In this document: positions 34,998 through 45,005 of the stretch, piece by piece
How the letters are laid out: each line of letters starts with the position of its first letter
Position numbering within the stretch: the first letter of the stretch is position 1
Source of the DNA: an uncultured Pelagibacteraceae bacterium
GTDB lineage: Bacteria > Pseudomonadota > Alphaproteobacteria > Pelagibacterales > Pelagibacteraceae
Direction: 5' to 3'
Length of the DNA stretch: 45,289 bases
Assembly (NCBI GenBank): GCA_902522525.1
Contig: CABYVU010000010.1
Coordinates: forward strand, 1 to 45,289
Made by a program: the position numbers and the translations under genes
Notes under the pieces: generated by a model
Told to the model about the DNA's origin: nothing
What the model saw: the letters and a program-made list of their open reading frames with translations, nothing else
Database searches by the model: none

Positions 34998-35609
34998 CTG
35001 ATTAAAAGAACATCAAAAAATCATATAGAAAAAATACTTTCAGAAAATTCAGACTGGAAAGTTCTCGATATTGGTTGTGGCTATGGAGCAAATAAATATG
35101 CAACTACAATAAGTGATATTGTCGACTATTCTGATCATTACAAAGATAAAACATTTGTAAAAATAACTGAAAAAAAATTGCCATTTAAAGATAAAGAATT
35201 TGATTATATTATCGCCTCTCATGTAGTCGAACATGTTGAGGATATTTCCTATTTTTTAAATGAATTATCTAGAGTAGGAAAAAGAGGATATATCGAAGTA
35301 CCCACAAGACTTGAAGACAATTTAGTTTTTGAAAATAAAAAAGATCATATTTGGCACTTAGTATTTGATGATGTTAATAATCAAATTAATATTTCAAAAA
35401 AACAACAATACTTTGAGCCAGTTTTAACCGTAGCATCAATAAAAAAATTTAATGAATATTTTCGTGAAAGTTTAGTAATCGAGTTAAGTTGGGAAGATAG
35501 TATTCAATTTAACATGGATGATGATAATTTAAAAACTCAAGCTCAAATATCAATTTTAAACTTGTTAAAAAAATATTTCTCAAAAAAAATTCGGTTATTA
35601 TTTAAATAA
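34998..35609 (+). CDS. SAM-dependent methyltransferase-like protein (class I); start codon non-canonical
   Basis: The frame is open from 34977 to the stop at 35609 and encodes motif I VLDIGCGYG soon after the rpsD stop, then FKDKEFDYIIASHVVEHVED, the usual motif of small Methyltransf_11-like proteins. No in-frame ATG, GTG or TTG occurs before the TTG at 35178, which would cut off motif I. I therefore placed the start at CTG 34998 (ATT at 34992 or 35001 are options), giving about 203 residues. The substrate is unknown. Starting 5 bp after rpsD suggests co-transcription. The middle part between the motifs is short, so SAM binding may be incomplete. Confidence 0.62.
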   Translation: MIKRTSKNHIEKILSENSDWKVLDIGCGYGANKYATTISDIVDYSDHYKDKTFVKITEKKLPFKDKEFDYIIASHVVEHVEDISYFLNELSRVGKRGYIEVPTRLEDNLVFENKKDHIWHLVFDDVNNQINISKKQQYFEPVLTVASIKKFNEYFRESLVIELSWEDSIQFNMDDDNLKTQAQISILNLLKKYFSKKIRLLFK

Positions 35610-35611
35610 GA

Positions 35612-35950
35612 TTAGTTCTTCTTTTTAAAATCAATTCCATTGTCTTCAAAAAGTTTTGCCAATTCACCACTTTCGTACATTTCCTTAACTATATCACAAC
35701 CACCAATGAATTCATTTTTAACATATAATTGAGGTATAGTTGGCCAGTCACTAAAAACTTTAATTCCTTCTCTTAGATTTTGGTCTGCTAAAACATTTAC
35801 ACCCTTAAAATTAACCTCAAGCATTTTTAAAATATTGGTTACAGCCATAGAAAACCCGCACTGAGGAGCATCAGGTGTTCCCTTCATAAACAAACATACT
35901 TCATTACTTTTAATTTCATTTTTAATTAATTCATTTGTTTGACTATCCAT
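35612..35950 (-). CDS. grxD: Monothiol glutaredoxin, Grx4 family
   Basis: A 112-residue monothiol glutaredoxin with the active site CGFS (Cys31), preceded by KGTPDAPQ, and WPTIPQLYV plus FIGGCDI, which bind glutathione. Such proteins carry a [2Fe-2S] cluster shared with a BolA partner and act in iron-sulfur delivery and iron sensing. It abuts bolA (the gap is 0 bp), consistent with the known pair. Confidence 0.96.
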   Translation of the reverse strand: MDSQTNELIKNEIKSNEVCLFMKGTPDAPQCGFSMAVTNILKMLEVNFKGVNVLADQNLREGIKVFSDWPTIPQLYVKNEFIGGCDIVKEMYESGELAKLFEDNGIDFKKKN

Positions 35951-36181
35951 TTACTTCTCCTTTGTTTTAACGGCTAATGCGTGTAATTCATTCCCCATCT
36001 TGCCTTTGAGAGAACTATATACCATTTTGTGCTGCTGAATTTTACTTTTTCCAGCAAATTGCGACGAAATTACTGTCGCTGAATAATGATTACCATCACC
36101 TGCAAGATCTTGAATTTCTATTTTTGCATCAGGAAGAGCTTCTTTTATTAAGCTTTCTATTTCTTTTAAATCCATTGCCAT
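35951..36181 (-). CDS. BolA family protein
   Basis: A 76-residue BolA protein. It has the class II-KH-like fold pattern with IQDLAGDGNHYSATVIS, FAGKSKIQQHKMVYSSL and a terminal ELHALAVKT; the His residues in QQHKM and LHAL fit the conserved BolA His that ligates the cluster shared with Grx4. It overlaps purL by one base and is followed immediately by grxD, a common alphaproteobacterial order. Confidence 0.92.
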   Translation of the reverse strand: MAMDLKEIESLIKEALPDAKIEIQDLAGDGNHYSATVISSQFAGKSKIQQHKMVYSSLKGKMGNELHALAVKTKEK

Positions 36182-38376
36182 TAGTTAACCATATATTCCT
36201 TTAGCCAATTTTTATAGCCTTCTTTGATATCGTCAATTGATATTTTTAGATCGCTCCCATAAGTAATCTGATTGCTTTCCACTATACCCAATTTATCAAA
36301 ATGGATTGAATCTTTTTTAAGTATTTTTTCAACATTTTCTAAATTCTCAGGTTTTATTTCAATTATATACCTTCCTTGGTCCTCTCCAAAAAAATATTCA
36401 AATTTATTTACTAAACCTTCAATTGGAAATAACTTTACTCCTTTATCTCCTTTTATGCTCATTTTTGATATAGCTGTTAAAATTCCTCCTAACGAAACAT
36501 CATGACATGTCTCAATTAAATTCTTATTTTTTAAATTTAAAATACTCATCCCATTTTGTTTTTCATTGAATAAATTTATTTCTGGAGGAGGACCATTATG
36601 ATTAGACAAAATATTTTTTGCAAATATTGATTGATCTAAATGACCATCAGTCTTACCAATTACAAATAGATAGTTACCATTATTTTTTAATTCCATTGTA
36701 ATCATCTGCTTATAATCAGATAGTAAACCAATACCTCCAATAGATGGAGTAGGCTTAATTCCTTTATCTTTTGTCTCGTTATAGAAAGAAACATTTCCTG
36801 AAACTACAGGGTAATTTAAATATTTTGAAGCTTCTGTAATTCCTTCAACACATTCAACAAATTCTCCCATATTTTTTTCTTTTTCTGGGTTTCCAAAATT
36901 AAGACAATTTGTAATAGCTATTGGTTTCGCTCCAACGGAAATCATATTTCTCCAACTTTCACAAACAACTTGCTTTCCTCCTGTTAATGGATGAGCATGA
37001 CAATAAGTTGCAGATGAGTCCACTGCCGCAGCTACAGCTTTGTTTGTTCCATGAACTCTTACAACTCCAGCATTCCCACCGGGCTTTTGAATTGTATCAC
37101 CCATGACCGTATGATCATATTGGTTCCATATCCATTCTTTATCTGCAATGTTTGGATCTGTTAGAATTTTATTTAAACATTCACTTAGTTTCAAAGACTT
37201 AAAATTATTTTTTGAAAATTTACTCTCTTTAGGTAATTTAGCTTTTGTCCATTTACGATCGTACATAGGAGCATTTTCAGCCAAAAAATCTATCGGAATT
37301 TCAGCAACTTTTTTACTTTCAAAAAATAATTCTATATTTTTACTATTGGTTGTCTTTCCAATAACTGCAAAATCTAAGTTCCACTTATCAAATATTTTTT
37401 TTGCCTCATTTTCTTTTCCTGCCTCTAACACAATCAACATACGCTCTTGGCTTTCTGAAAGCATGATTTCATAAGGTGTCATATTTTGTTCTCTACAAGG
37501 TACTTTTGTTAAATCAATTTCAATACCTAAATCACCTTTTGATGCCATTTCAATACTTGATGAAGTTAGTCCAGCAGCTCCCATATCCTGAATTGATATT
37601 ATTGATTTACCTGCCATTAATTCTAAGCAAGCTTCTAAAAGTAGTTTTTCAGTAAATGGATCACCAACCTGAACTGTTGGTTTCTTTTCCTCTATCTTGT
37701 CATCGAAAATAGCTGATGCCATACTTGCACCATGAATTCCGTCTCTACCTGTTTTTGACCCTACATATATAACAGGCTTGTCAACTCCAGCAGCTTTAGA
37801 GTAAAATATTTTATTTTTATTTACTAAGCCTAGTGTCATTGCATTGACTAGAATGTTTCCATTATAAGACTCATCAAAGCAAGTTTGGCCAGCGATAGTT
37901 GGAACGCCAATACAATTCCCATATCCACCAATACCTTTAACAACACCTCTTAATAGATTTCTAGTTTTTTCATGATCAATTGACCCAAAATGAATTGAGT
38001 TTAAATTGGCAATAGGTCTTGCTCCCATAGTAAATACATCTCGCATAATTCCACCAACACCTGTTGCTGCACCTTGATAGGGCTCAATAAATGAAGGATG
38101 GTTATGACTTTCTATCTTAAATACAATTGCATCATCATCTTCAATGTCGACAACACCAGCATTTTCTCCTGGACCTTGAATAACTTGATCACCTTTAGTA
38201 TGTAATTTTTTAAGATGTCTTCTAGATGATTTATAAGAACAGTGTTCATTCCACATTGCTGAAAAAATACCTAATTCTGTAATATTTGGAGTTCTCTTTA
38301 ATAGATCGCAAATTTTTTTATATTCATCTTTCTTCAGTCCATGATCGATAGCTATTTGTTCATTTACTTCACTCAT
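36181..38376 (-). CDS. purL: Phosphoribosylformylglycinamidine synthase, PurL subunit (small type)
   Basis: A 731-residue protein of the small PurL type, which needs PurS and PurQ. It has [63 protein letters not shown] and ESQERM, and in the second half a repeat of the AIRS-like ATP-binding fold. It makes formylglycinamidine ribonucleotide in purine synthesis, with ammonia channelled from PurQ. Its ATG overlaps the purQ stop by one base. Confidence 0.97.
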   Translation of the reverse strand: MSEVNEQIAIDHGLKKDEYKKICDLLKRTPNITELGIFSAMWNEHCSYKSSRRHLKKLHTKGDQVIQGPGENAGVVDIEDDDAIVFKIESHNHPSFIEPYQGAATGVGGIMRDVFTMGARPIANLNSIHFGSIDHEKTRNLLRGVVKGIGGYGNCIGVPTIAGQTCFDESYNGNILVNAMTLGLVNKNKIFYSKAAGVDKPVIYVGSKTGRDGIHGASMASAIFDDKIEEKKPTVQVGDPFTEKLLLEACLELMAGKSIISIQDMGAAGLTSSSIEMASKGDLGIEIDLTKVPCREQNMTPYEIMLSESQERMLIVLEAGKENEAKKIFDKWNLDFAVIGKTTNSKNIELFFESKKVAEIPIDFLAENAPMYDRKWTKAKLPKESKFSKNNFKSLKLSECLNKILTDPNIADKEWIWNQYDHTVMGDTIQKPGGNAGVVRVHGTNKAVAAAVDSSATYCHAHPLTGGKQVVCESWRNMISVGAKPIAITNCLNFGNPEKEKNMGEFVECVEGITEASKYLNYPVVSGNVSFYNETKDKGIKPTPSIGGIGLLSDYKQMITMELKNNGNYLFVIGKTDGHLDQSIFAKNILSNHNGPPPEINLFNEKQNGMSILNLKNKNLIETCHDVSLGGILTAISKMSIKGDKGVKLFPIEGLVNKFEYFFGEDQGRYIIEIKPENLENVEKILKKDSIHFDKLGIVESNQITYGSDLKISIDDIKEGYKNWLKEYMVN

Positions 38377-39056
38377 TACATGCTACCTATTAAATTTTCG
38401 AAGATAAGTGATCCGTCTTCACCCGAAAGAAAAGGATCAATCATTCTTTCTGGATGAGGCATCATTCCTAAAATATTTTTATTTTTATTGAATATCCCAG
38501 CTATATTTTTAATAGCTCCGTTAGGATTATTATTTTCATCATCATTTCCTTTATCATCACAATAAGTAACAGCTATTTGACCATTATCTTCTATTGATTG
38601 TAATTCATCATTTGAGCAAAAGTAATTTCCCTCGTTATGAGCAATATGAAGTTCTAAAACTTCTTTCTTAATATTTTTAAAATATTTATTTTCTTTATTT
38701 TTAATTTTCACAAAAACATTTTTACAAATAAAATTTAAGTATTTATTTTGTTGAAGTATACCAGGTAATAAACCTGTTTCAGTTAGTATTTGAAAACCAT
38801 TACAAATTCCAAGTACCAATCCTCCAGAATTCGCAAAATCAATTACAGATTTAATAATTCTTGATTTACCTGCAATGCTCCCACATCGAAGGTAATCTCC
38901 ATAGGAGAAACCTCCAGGCAAAACAATTAAATCACTTTTTGGAATTTCAGCGTCGTTATGCCAAACCATCTGGTTTTTAAAGCCAAATTTCTTTAGAGCA
39001 ACATCCATGTCTCTATCACAATTTGAGCCGGGGAATATAATTACAGATGATTTCAT
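38376..39056 (-). CDS. purQ: Phosphoribosylformylglycinamidine synthase, PurQ glutaminase subunit
   Basis: A 226-residue class I glutamine amidotransferase. From ATG 39056 it begins [18 protein letters not shown], which is the usual PurQ start; an upstream in-frame ATG at 39086 would overlap purS by 23 bp. It has [14 protein letters not shown], the nucleophile elbow [10 protein letters not shown] with Cys85 and the His-x-Glu in MMPHPERM. It releases ammonia from glutamine for PurL. It sits between purS (7 bp gap) and purL. Confidence 0.96.
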   Translation of the reverse strand: MKSSVIIFPGSNCDRDMDVALKKFGFKNQMVWHNDAEIPKSDLIVLPGGFSYGDYLRCGSIAGKSRIIKSVIDFANSGGLVLGICNGFQILTETGLLPGILQQNKYLNFICKNVFVKIKNKENKYFKNIKKEVLELHIAHNEGNYFCSNDELQSIEDNGQIAVTYCDDKGNDDENNNPNGAIKNIAGIFNKNKNILGMMPHPERMIDPFLSGEDGSLIFENLIGSM

Positions 39057-39063
39057 TAAATAG

Positions 39064-39297
39064 TTACAAGATTTTATAATTCTCAATAACTAGATTTGCT
39101 AAAAGCTTTTTACACATATCTTCGACTTGAGATTTAGCTTTACCTTCATCATTCTCATTTAATTCGATGTCAAAATATTTACCTTGTCTAACTTCTGAAA
39201 CATTATCAAAAGTCATTCCATTTAGAGTTTGTTGTATCGCTTTGCCTTGAGGATCAAGCACTCCATTTTTTAAAGTAACAATTACTTTTACTTTCAT
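39064..39297 (-). CDS. purS: Phosphoribosylformylglycinamidine synthase, PurS subunit
   Basis: A 77-residue protein. It has VKVIVTLKNGVLDPQGKAI, VSEVRQGKYFDIEL and CKKLLANLVIENYKI, which match PurS along its whole length. It bridges PurL and PurQ in the complex. It overlaps the purC stop by 4 bases (ATGA type). Confidence 0.95.
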   Translation of the reverse strand: MKVKVIVTLKNGVLDPQGKAIQQTLNGMTFDNVSEVRQGKYFDIELNENDEGKAKSQVEDMCKKLLANLVIENYKIL

Positions 39298-40079
39298 TTT
39301 TTCTTTATTTTTACTGCTTTAGGTTTAGGATAAGTTAATGGTCTTATATTTGATTGTTCGTGTAATATATTAAGCCTAATGGCCACTTCTTGATAAGCTT
39401 CTAGCAAATTACCAAGGTTATTTCTAAATCTATCTTTGTCTAATTTTTTATCTGTCCTCATATCCCAAAGTCTGCACGTATCAGGACTAATTTCATCAGC
39501 TAACATAATTTCTCTTTTACCTCCAGCTTCAAATCTTCCAAATTCAACTTTAAAATCTACTAATTTAATTCCAACGCCCCTGAACATACCTTGAAGAAAA
39601 TCATTTATTCTTCTTACTTCTTCGTAAATAAAATCTAATTCGAAAACATCCATCCACTTAAAAGCTAAAATATGCTCTCTGCTTACGAGAGGATCACCTA
39701 GATCATCATTTTTTAAGCAATATTCAACTAAAGGATAATCAAGCACTGTTCCATCTTCTATTCCTAATCTTTTTGTTAAGGATCCTGTAGCAATATTTCT
39801 TACAACAAATTCAATTGGAATAATTTCAACTAACTTTATCAGTTGTTCTCTCATATTAAGTCTTTTTACTAAATGATTTTTTATTCCAATATTGCTTAAC
39901 TGAGTAAGAATATGTTCTGAAATTCTATTATTTAAAATTCCTTTTCCTTCAATGATATCTTTTTTTTGATTATTAAAAGCTGTAGCATCATCTTTAAAAT
40001 GTTGAATTACTAAATTCTTATCAGTAGTTGCATAAATAATTTTAGCTTTTCCTTCGTATAATTTTTTACCTTTTTTCAT
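39294..40079 (-). CDS. purC: Phosphoribosylaminoimidazole-succinocarboxamide synthase
   Basis: A 261-residue SAICAR synthetase with KKLYEGKAKIIY at the N-terminus, IPIEFVVRNIATGSLTKR, IKLVDFKVEFGRF and LADEISPDTCRLWD, the known signatures. It joins aspartate to CAIR in purine synthesis. It abuts purB by an overlapping stop and start and is followed by purS, the normal alphaproteobacterial order. Confidence 0.97.
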   Translation of the reverse strand: MKKGKKLYEGKAKIIYATTDKNLVIQHFKDDATAFNNQKKDIIEGKGILNNRISEHILTQLSNIGIKNHLVKRLNMREQLIKLVEIIPIEFVVRNIATGSLTKRLGIEDGTVLDYPLVEYCLKNDDLGDPLVSREHILAFKWMDVFELDFIYEEVRRINDFLQGMFRGVGIKLVDFKVEFGRFEAGGKREIMLADEISPDTCRLWDMRTDKKLDKDRFRNNLGNLLEAYQEVAIRLNILHEQSNIRPLTYPKPKAVKIKKK

Positions 40080-41371
40080 TATTTAAAAACCCTATTAAAA
40101 ATTAAATTAATATTCTTAAAGTGTGAGGAATAATCAAATATTTTTTTCATTTTTTTGCTAGATATTCTAGATGTAATGTTTTTATCACTCATCACAACAT
40201 CTAAAAGATTGAGATTATCTGCTATGCATTTTTTAGCATGTGCTTGTACTAATCTATATGAGATTTCTCTACTTAAACCTGATTTTGTTAGTTCTAACAT
40301 CAATTCTTGAGAGAAAATTGTACCCTTGGTGATATTAAGATTGTTAAGCATTTTCTCTGGATAAACAATCATTTTATCTAATACGCTCGCTAATCTTACT
40401 AAAGCAAAATCTAATGTTATATTTGCATCTGGACCAATATTTCTTTCTACACTTGAATGCGAAATATCTCTTTCATGCCAAAGAGCTATATTTTCTAATG
40501 CTGGAATAGTATAACTTCTAACCATTCTAGCAAGTCCAGTTAGGTTTTCACTTAATATTGGATTTTTTTTATGTGGCATCGCACTTGAACCTTTTTGTTT
40601 TTTAGAGAAAAATTCCTGCAATTCATAAACTTCAGTTCTTTGTAAGTGTCTAATTTCTGTTGAAACTCTCTCAATTGATCCAGCTATAATACCTAAAACT
40701 GAAAAATAATGTGCATGTCTATCTCTTGGAATAACTTGAGTAGATATAGGTTCAACTTTTAACCCTAGTTTTTTAGCAACGTGTTTTTCTACATTAGGAT
40801 TAATATTTGCAAAAGTACCAACAGCACCAGATATTGCACAAGTTGATATTTCATCTATTGCATCAATTAATCTTTTTCTATTTCTTTTAAATTCCTCATA
40901 ATATGAAGCTAATTTAAGACCAAATGTAATTGGTTCTGCATGAATACCATGGCTTCTACCCATACATGGTGTAAATTTATATTTTTTAGCTTTAGATTTT
41001 AAAACTTTCAAAATTTGATCGATATCTTTTATTAAAATCTTACCAGATTGTGCTAATTGAATATTAAAACTTGTATCTACCACATCTGATGAGGTCATTC
41101 CTTGGTGTAAATATCTCGCCTTAATTCCAACTTTTTCAGTGACTGATGTGAGAAATGCTATAACATCGTGTTTTACTTTAGCTTCAATGTTATGAATTCT
41201 TTTAACATTAATTTTAGCTTTTTTTCTGACTGCACTTGCAACTCCTTTTGGAATAGTCCCAAATTTTTCCATAGCTTCAGCTGCAGCTATCTCCACATCT
41301 AACCAAATTTGATATTTGTTGTATTCAGACCAAATGTCAGTAAGTTCTTTTCTAGAGTATCGTGTTATCAT
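40079..41371 (-). CDS. purB: Adenylosuccinate lyase
   Basis: A 430-residue fumarase-superfamily enzyme. It has RYSRKELTDIWSEYNKY at the start, LHQGMTSSDVVDTS, GRSHGIHAEPITFG and the signature loop KGSSAMPHKKNPILSE with the catalytic Ser. It splits adenylosuccinate and SAICAR. It overlaps the map stop and the purC start by one base each, so the purine set is joined to map and sfsA upstream. Confidence 0.97.
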   Translation of the reverse strand: MITRYSRKELTDIWSEYNKYQIWLDVEIAAAEAMEKFGTIPKGVASAVRKKAKINVKRIHNIEAKVKHDVIAFLTSVTEKVGIKARYLHQGMTSSDVVDTSFNIQLAQSGKILIKDIDQILKVLKSKAKKYKFTPCMGRSHGIHAEPITFGLKLASYYEEFKRNRKRLIDAIDEISTCAISGAVGTFANINPNVEKHVAKKLGLKVEPISTQVIPRDRHAHYFSVLGIIAGSIERVSTEIRHLQRTEVYELQEFFSKKQKGSSAMPHKKNPILSENLTGLARMVRSYTIPALENIALWHERDISHSSVERNIGPDANITLDFALVRLASVLDKMIVYPEKMLNNLNITKGTIFSQELMLELTKSGLSREISYRLVQAHAKKCIADNLNLLDVVMSDKNITSRISSKKMKKIFDYSSHFKNINLIFNRVFK

Positions 41372-42141
41372 TAATTATATGGAGGCCTCTTATAACCTTT
41401 AACAGATTCTGTAAAAATTTCATAAGAGTCTTCTGTAATTCCTATTGTATGCTCAAATTGTGCTGATAAAGACTTATCCTTTGTAACTGCGGTCCATCCA
41501 TCATTTAGCACTTTAACATCTAATTTACCCACATTTATCATTGGCTCTATTGTAAATGTCATGCCAGGTGTTAATTCATGACCAGTATTTTTTTTACCAT
41601 AATGAAGAATATTAGGAGGTTCATGAAAAGTATTACTAATACCATGTCCACAAAAATCTCTTACTACTGAAAAACCTCTTTCTTCAACAAAGGATTGAAT
41701 TTCATAGCCAATGTCTCCTAATTTAACTCCTGGTTTTAATATTTTAATTCCTCTCATCATAGACTCGTAAGTCGTTTCAATTAAATTTTTTGCTTTAACT
41801 GGGATATCTCCTATAGTGAACATTCTACTTGTGTCCCCATAATACTCATTAACTATTGCTGTAACATCTATGTTTACTGCATCACCCTCATTTAAAACTC
41901 TATCAGAGGGAATACCATGACAAACAACGTGGTTTAAAGAAGTGCATAGTGATTTTTTAAATCCTCTATAATATAGTGGAGCAGAGTGGCCACCATTGTC
42001 TCTAATAAATTCATATCCTAATTGATCAATTCTATCTGTAGACACACCTTCCTTAACTTCATCTGTTAGCATGTCTAATGTTCTAGATGCAAGTTTTCCA
42101 GCAATTCTCATTTTCTCAAATTTTTCTGAATAATTACTCAT
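41371..42141 (-). CDS. map: Methionine aminopeptidase, type I
   Basis: A 256-residue enzyme with the pita-bread fold. Metal ligands are visible in NIDVTAIVNEYYGDTSRMF (two Asp), GHGIS (His), FTIEPM (Glu) and SAQFEHT (Glu), with His in CTSLNHVVCHGIP also conserved. No N-terminal zinc fingers are present, which is type Ia. It removes the initiator Met. Its start overlaps the sfsA stop by 8 bases. Confidence 0.97.
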   Translation of the reverse strand: MSNYSEKFEKMRIAGKLASRTLDMLTDEVKEGVSTDRIDQLGYEFIRDNGGHSAPLYYRGFKKSLCTSLNHVVCHGIPSDRVLNEGDAVNIDVTAIVNEYYGDTSRMFTIGDIPVKAKNLIETTYESMMRGIKILKPGVKLGDIGYEIQSFVEERGFSVVRDFCGHGISNTFHEPPNILHYGKKNTGHELTPGMTFTIEPMINVGKLDVKVLNDGWTAVTKDKSLSAQFEHTIGITEDSYEIFTESVKGYKRPPYN

Positions 42142-42820
42142 CTAAAATTTTTATTTTCTTTTCAATTTTTATTTCTTTAGAATTTAAACTGCATCTGTAA
42201 GCAAGAAAGCCTACACCAGATTCTTTAGCATCTAAATATTCTTTATAATAAGTAGAGTCTATATCTTTTGCTATTCTAAAATTATTTATACCCTGAATTT
42301 GAGTTAAAAATAAGACATAAGGTTTATATCCTTTTTTGATTGATTCTTTTAACTTTTGAAGGTGTTTTGTGCCTCTAGAGGTAATAGCATCCGGAAATTC
42401 TGCAATATCATCCTCCCTCATTAATGTTGTATTTTTTACCTCTAATATTTTTTTATCACACAAAAAATCAAATCTTGTGTCATCAGAATACTTAAATTCT
42501 GCTCTGATATTTTTTATAGAGCTAAATTCTTTTATTAATTTATTTTCTAAAGCATGCTCAACAATTCTATTTGCTCTATGAGTATTAACCCCAATTATTC
42601 TTTTTTTTACTTTTATCATCTCAAGGGTAAATTTTAATCTACGCTTTGGATCGTTATGTTCACTTATCCAAGCCTCATTTCCTTGATCTAATAAACCCAT
42701 CATAGAGCCTGTATTAGGACAGTGCGCTACAACAGTTTTATTATTTACTTCTATATCTGCGAAAAATCTTTTATATCTCCGTTGTAATTTGCCTTTTAAT
42801 AAAGTGTTGGTAAATTTCAT
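42134..42820 (-). CDS. sfsA: SfsA family protein (DNA/RNA nuclease-like)
   Basis: A 228-residue SfsA. It has LLKGKLQRRYKRFFADIEV, AHCPNTGSMMGLLDQGNEAW, GVNTHRANRIVEHAL, RFDFLCDKKILEVKNTTL and FPDAITSRGTKHL. The DFLC...LEVK part matches a PD-(D/E)xK nuclease site, and the N-terminus is an OB-like fold. The role in cells is poorly known. It is 22 bp from the divergent cinA-like gene. Confidence 0.93.
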   Translation of the reverse strand: MKFTNTLLKGKLQRRYKRFFADIEVNNKTVVAHCPNTGSMMGLLDQGNEAWISEHNDPKRRLKFTLEMIKVKKRIIGVNTHRANRIVEHALENKLIKEFSSIKNIRAEFKYSDDTRFDFLCDKKILEVKNTTLMREDDIAEFPDAITSRGTKHLQKLKESIKKGYKPYVLFLTQIQGINNFRIAKDIDSTYYKEYLDAKESGVGFLAYRCSLNSKEIKIEKKIKILDE

Positions 42821-42842
42821 TGTATTTTATTTATATTTAGAA

Positions 42843-43595
42843 ATGATTAATAAAAAAGAAATATCTGCAGCGATTATTATAATAGGCAATGAGGTATTGT
42901 CAGGTAGAACAAAAGATTTGAATACAAGCACACTAGCTACTTGGCTTAATTCCCTAGGAATTTCTGTTGGAGAGGTAAGAGTAATTCCAGATGTGGAAAA
43001 AACCATAATTGATACAGTTCATGAATTAAGAGTTAAATTCAACTATGTGTTTACTACGGGTGGTATTGGTCCTACCCACGATGATATAACTGCAGAATCA
43101 ATATCAAAAGCATTTAATATAGAATATGGCTTTCACAAAGAAGCCTTTGCTATTTTAGAGAAATATTATGAGCCAAAAAATTTTAATGATGGTAGACAAA
43201 AAATGGCGAAGATGCCCATTACAGCAAATTTAATTTTAAACCCAACGAGTGGTGCCCCAGGATTTTATTTAGAAAATGTTTTTTCACTTCCAGGCGTTCC
43301 ATCAATTCTAAAAGCAATGATTGGTGGATTAAGTAATGTTTTAGTTGGAGGAGATCCTATTTTAAGCAAAACCATAAATTTAATGACTTATGAAAGTGAA
43401 ATAGCTAGTTCTTTAACCAATGTTCAAGATAATAATAAAGATGTAGAAATAGGAAGTTACCCATTTTTTAGACAAGGAAAGTTGGGCGTTTCAATTGTAC
43501 TAAGATCAAAGGATAAAGAAAAAATAGATTTATGCAGTTCATTAATTCTTGAATTTGTTAAAGCAAAAAATATTAAAGTAGTTGAATTAGAGTAA
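42843..43595 (+). CDS. CinA N-terminal domain-like protein (molybdopterin-binding MoCF fold)
   Basis: A 250-residue protein with AAIIIIGNEVLSGRTKDLNT at the start and FTTGGIGPTHDDITAES, the MoCF_biosynth motif, then LPGVPSILKAM. It lacks the C-terminal amidohydrolase (PncC) domain of full CinA. The start was set at ATG 42843, since the upstream in-frame ATG (42789) lies in sfsA on the other strand. The N-terminal part of CinA acts as an ADP-ribose pyrophosphatase in NAD recycling; that is possible here. It overlaps the next gene by one base. Confidence 0.85.
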   Translation: MINKKEISAAIIIIGNEVLSGRTKDLNTSTLATWLNSLGISVGEVRVIPDVEKTIIDTVHELRVKFNYVFTTGGIGPTHDDITAESISKAFNIEYGFHKEAFAILEKYYEPKNFNDGRQKMAKMPITANLILNPTSGAPGFYLENVFSLPGVPSILKAMIGGLSNVLVGGDPILSKTINLMTYESEIASSLTNVQDNNKDVEIGSYPFFRQGKLGVSIVLRSKDKEKIDLCSSLILEFVKAKNIKVVELE

Positions 43596-44002
43596 TGTTA
43601 TATTTTGCTTACGGAAGTAATCTTAATCTTTTCCAAATGAAACGAAGATGCAAGGATTCAGTTTTTCTTAAAAAATATGAACTTAAAGGCTATCGATTAA
43701 ATTTTAGAAGCAAATATCGAGCAGCAGATATTGAGAAAAGTAAAAATTCATTAGTTCCTGGAGCTTTATTTGAAATTTCTAAAAGTGATGAAAAAAAATT
43801 AGATGTTTATGAGGATTTTCCAGTTTTATATAAAAAACTATATTTTCCCTACTACAATAAAAAAGTAATGACTTACATAATGATTAATAAAACAGAGTTT
43901 AGGTATCCAACCGAAAGATACTTAAATGTGGTAAAGCGAGGATACAAAGATTGTAAACTCGATATGAAATATTTAAAAATTGCGTTACAGCCGGTCAAGT
44001 AA
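43595..44002 (+). CDS. Gamma-glutamylcyclotransferase-like (GGCT/AIG2 fold) protein
   Basis: A 135-residue protein. FAYGSNL (YGSNL at 6-10) is the substrate-binding loop, and LDVYEDFPVLY contains Glu73 at the place of the catalytic Glu. Family members release 5-oxoproline from gamma-glutamyl amino acids or glutathione. Stop and start overlap with both neighbours (TAATG), so it is in one unit with the CinA-like and AzlC genes. Confidence 0.85.
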   Translation: MLYFAYGSNLNLFQMKRRCKDSVFLKKYELKGYRLNFRSKYRAADIEKSKNSLVPGALFEISKSDEKKLDVYEDFPVLYKKLYFPYYNKKVMTYIMINKTEFRYPTERYLNVVKRGYKDCKLDMKYLKIALQPVK

Positions 44003-44688
44003 TGTTTACAAAAAAACAATTATTAACTAAGGGATTATTATCTGTGGCACCTCATATGTTTTCTGTAATTCCATTTGGAATTGTTTGTGGTGCAATTGGT
44101 ATTGAGCTTGGTTTTAGCCCTATCTTAGTTTACGCAATGTCAATCATAATTTTTGGGGGTGCATCTCAAATTGTCTTCTTACAACTACTTTCAGGAGGAG
44201 CATCAGCATTAATAGCCATAACATCAGTTGGGGTAATTAATTCAAGACACTTATTGTATGGTGCAGTTTTATCTGAATATTTAGAAAAACTCTCTTTTGC
44301 TAAAAAATTATTGATTTCTTACTTAGTGGTGGACCAGGGATTTGCAGAGTCTAATAAGTTTTTTCAAAAAAATAGAAATGAGCCATATCTGCATTATCAC
44401 TTATTAGGTTCAGGAGGTACTCTTTGGATTTTTTGGCAGCTATCAACATTGTCAGGAATAATTCTTGGTTCATTTGTACCAGAAGAGATAGGATTGAAAT
44501 TTGCAGTTCCTCTAACTTTTATTGCAATTGTTGTTCAAGATTTAAAAAAATTAGATCATGTGATAGTTATGATCACATGTGGATTAAGTTCATTGTTATT
44601 CTTTGATGCACCTTTCAAATCTTACATAATAATTTCACCAATCATAGCATTGTTTGTAGCTGCATTAGTATTGAGGTTAAAAAAATGA
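44002..44688 (+). CDS. azlC: AzlC family branched-chain amino acid exporter subunit
   Basis: A 228-residue membrane protein with about six hydrophobic spans. It has IPFGIVCGAIGIELG, FGGASQIVFLQLL and VINSRHLLYGAVLS, the family signatures (the GASQ and N-x-R-H elements). With AzlD it exports branched-chain amino acids or analogues. The start overlaps the upstream stop by one base. Confidence 0.92.
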   Translation: MFTKKQLLTKGLLSVAPHMFSVIPFGIVCGAIGIELGFSPILVYAMSIIIFGGASQIVFLQLLSGGASALIAITSVGVINSRHLLYGAVLSEYLEKLSFAKKLLISYLVVDQGFAESNKFFQKNRNEPYLHYHLLGSGGTLWIFWQLSTLSGIILGSFVPEEIGLKFAVPLTFIAIVVQDLKKLDHVIVMITCGLSSLLFFDAPFKSYIIISPIIALFVAALVLRLKK

Positions 44689-44996
44689 CTTGGTCATCAA
44701 TTATTATTGCTGGGATAATTACTTATTTTACCAGAATGACTATGGTCGCTCTAGTAGACAGAGATTTATTAGGAGAAAAAATTAAAGCAGTGCTAGCATA
44801 TGTTCCATCAGCTGTTTTTCCAGCAATTATATTTCCAGGGGTTTTTATTAATGATTATGGAACATTTATAGAAATGAATGATCCTAAAATATTTGGAGCA
44901 ATAGTTGCTATATTAGTTGGTTATTTTTCTAGAAATGTAATTGCTACAATATTATCTGGATTATTTTCGTATTGGATTATTATATTTTTATTATAA
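44685..44996 (+). CDS. azlD: AzlD family branched-chain amino acid exporter subunit
   Basis: A 103-residue protein with about four hydrophobic spans, including YFTRMTMVALVDRDLLGEK at the start of the family pattern (T-R near the N-terminus) and VPSAVFPAIIFPGVFI. It is the small partner of AzlC. It overlaps the azlC stop by 4 bases (ATGA). Confidence 0.92.
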   Translation: MTWSSIIIAGIITYFTRMTMVALVDRDLLGEKIKAVLAYVPSAVFPAIIFPGVFINDYGTFIEMNDPKIFGAIVAILVGYFSRNVIATILSGLFSYWIIIFLL

Positions 44997-45005
44997 AATT
45001 TATTA

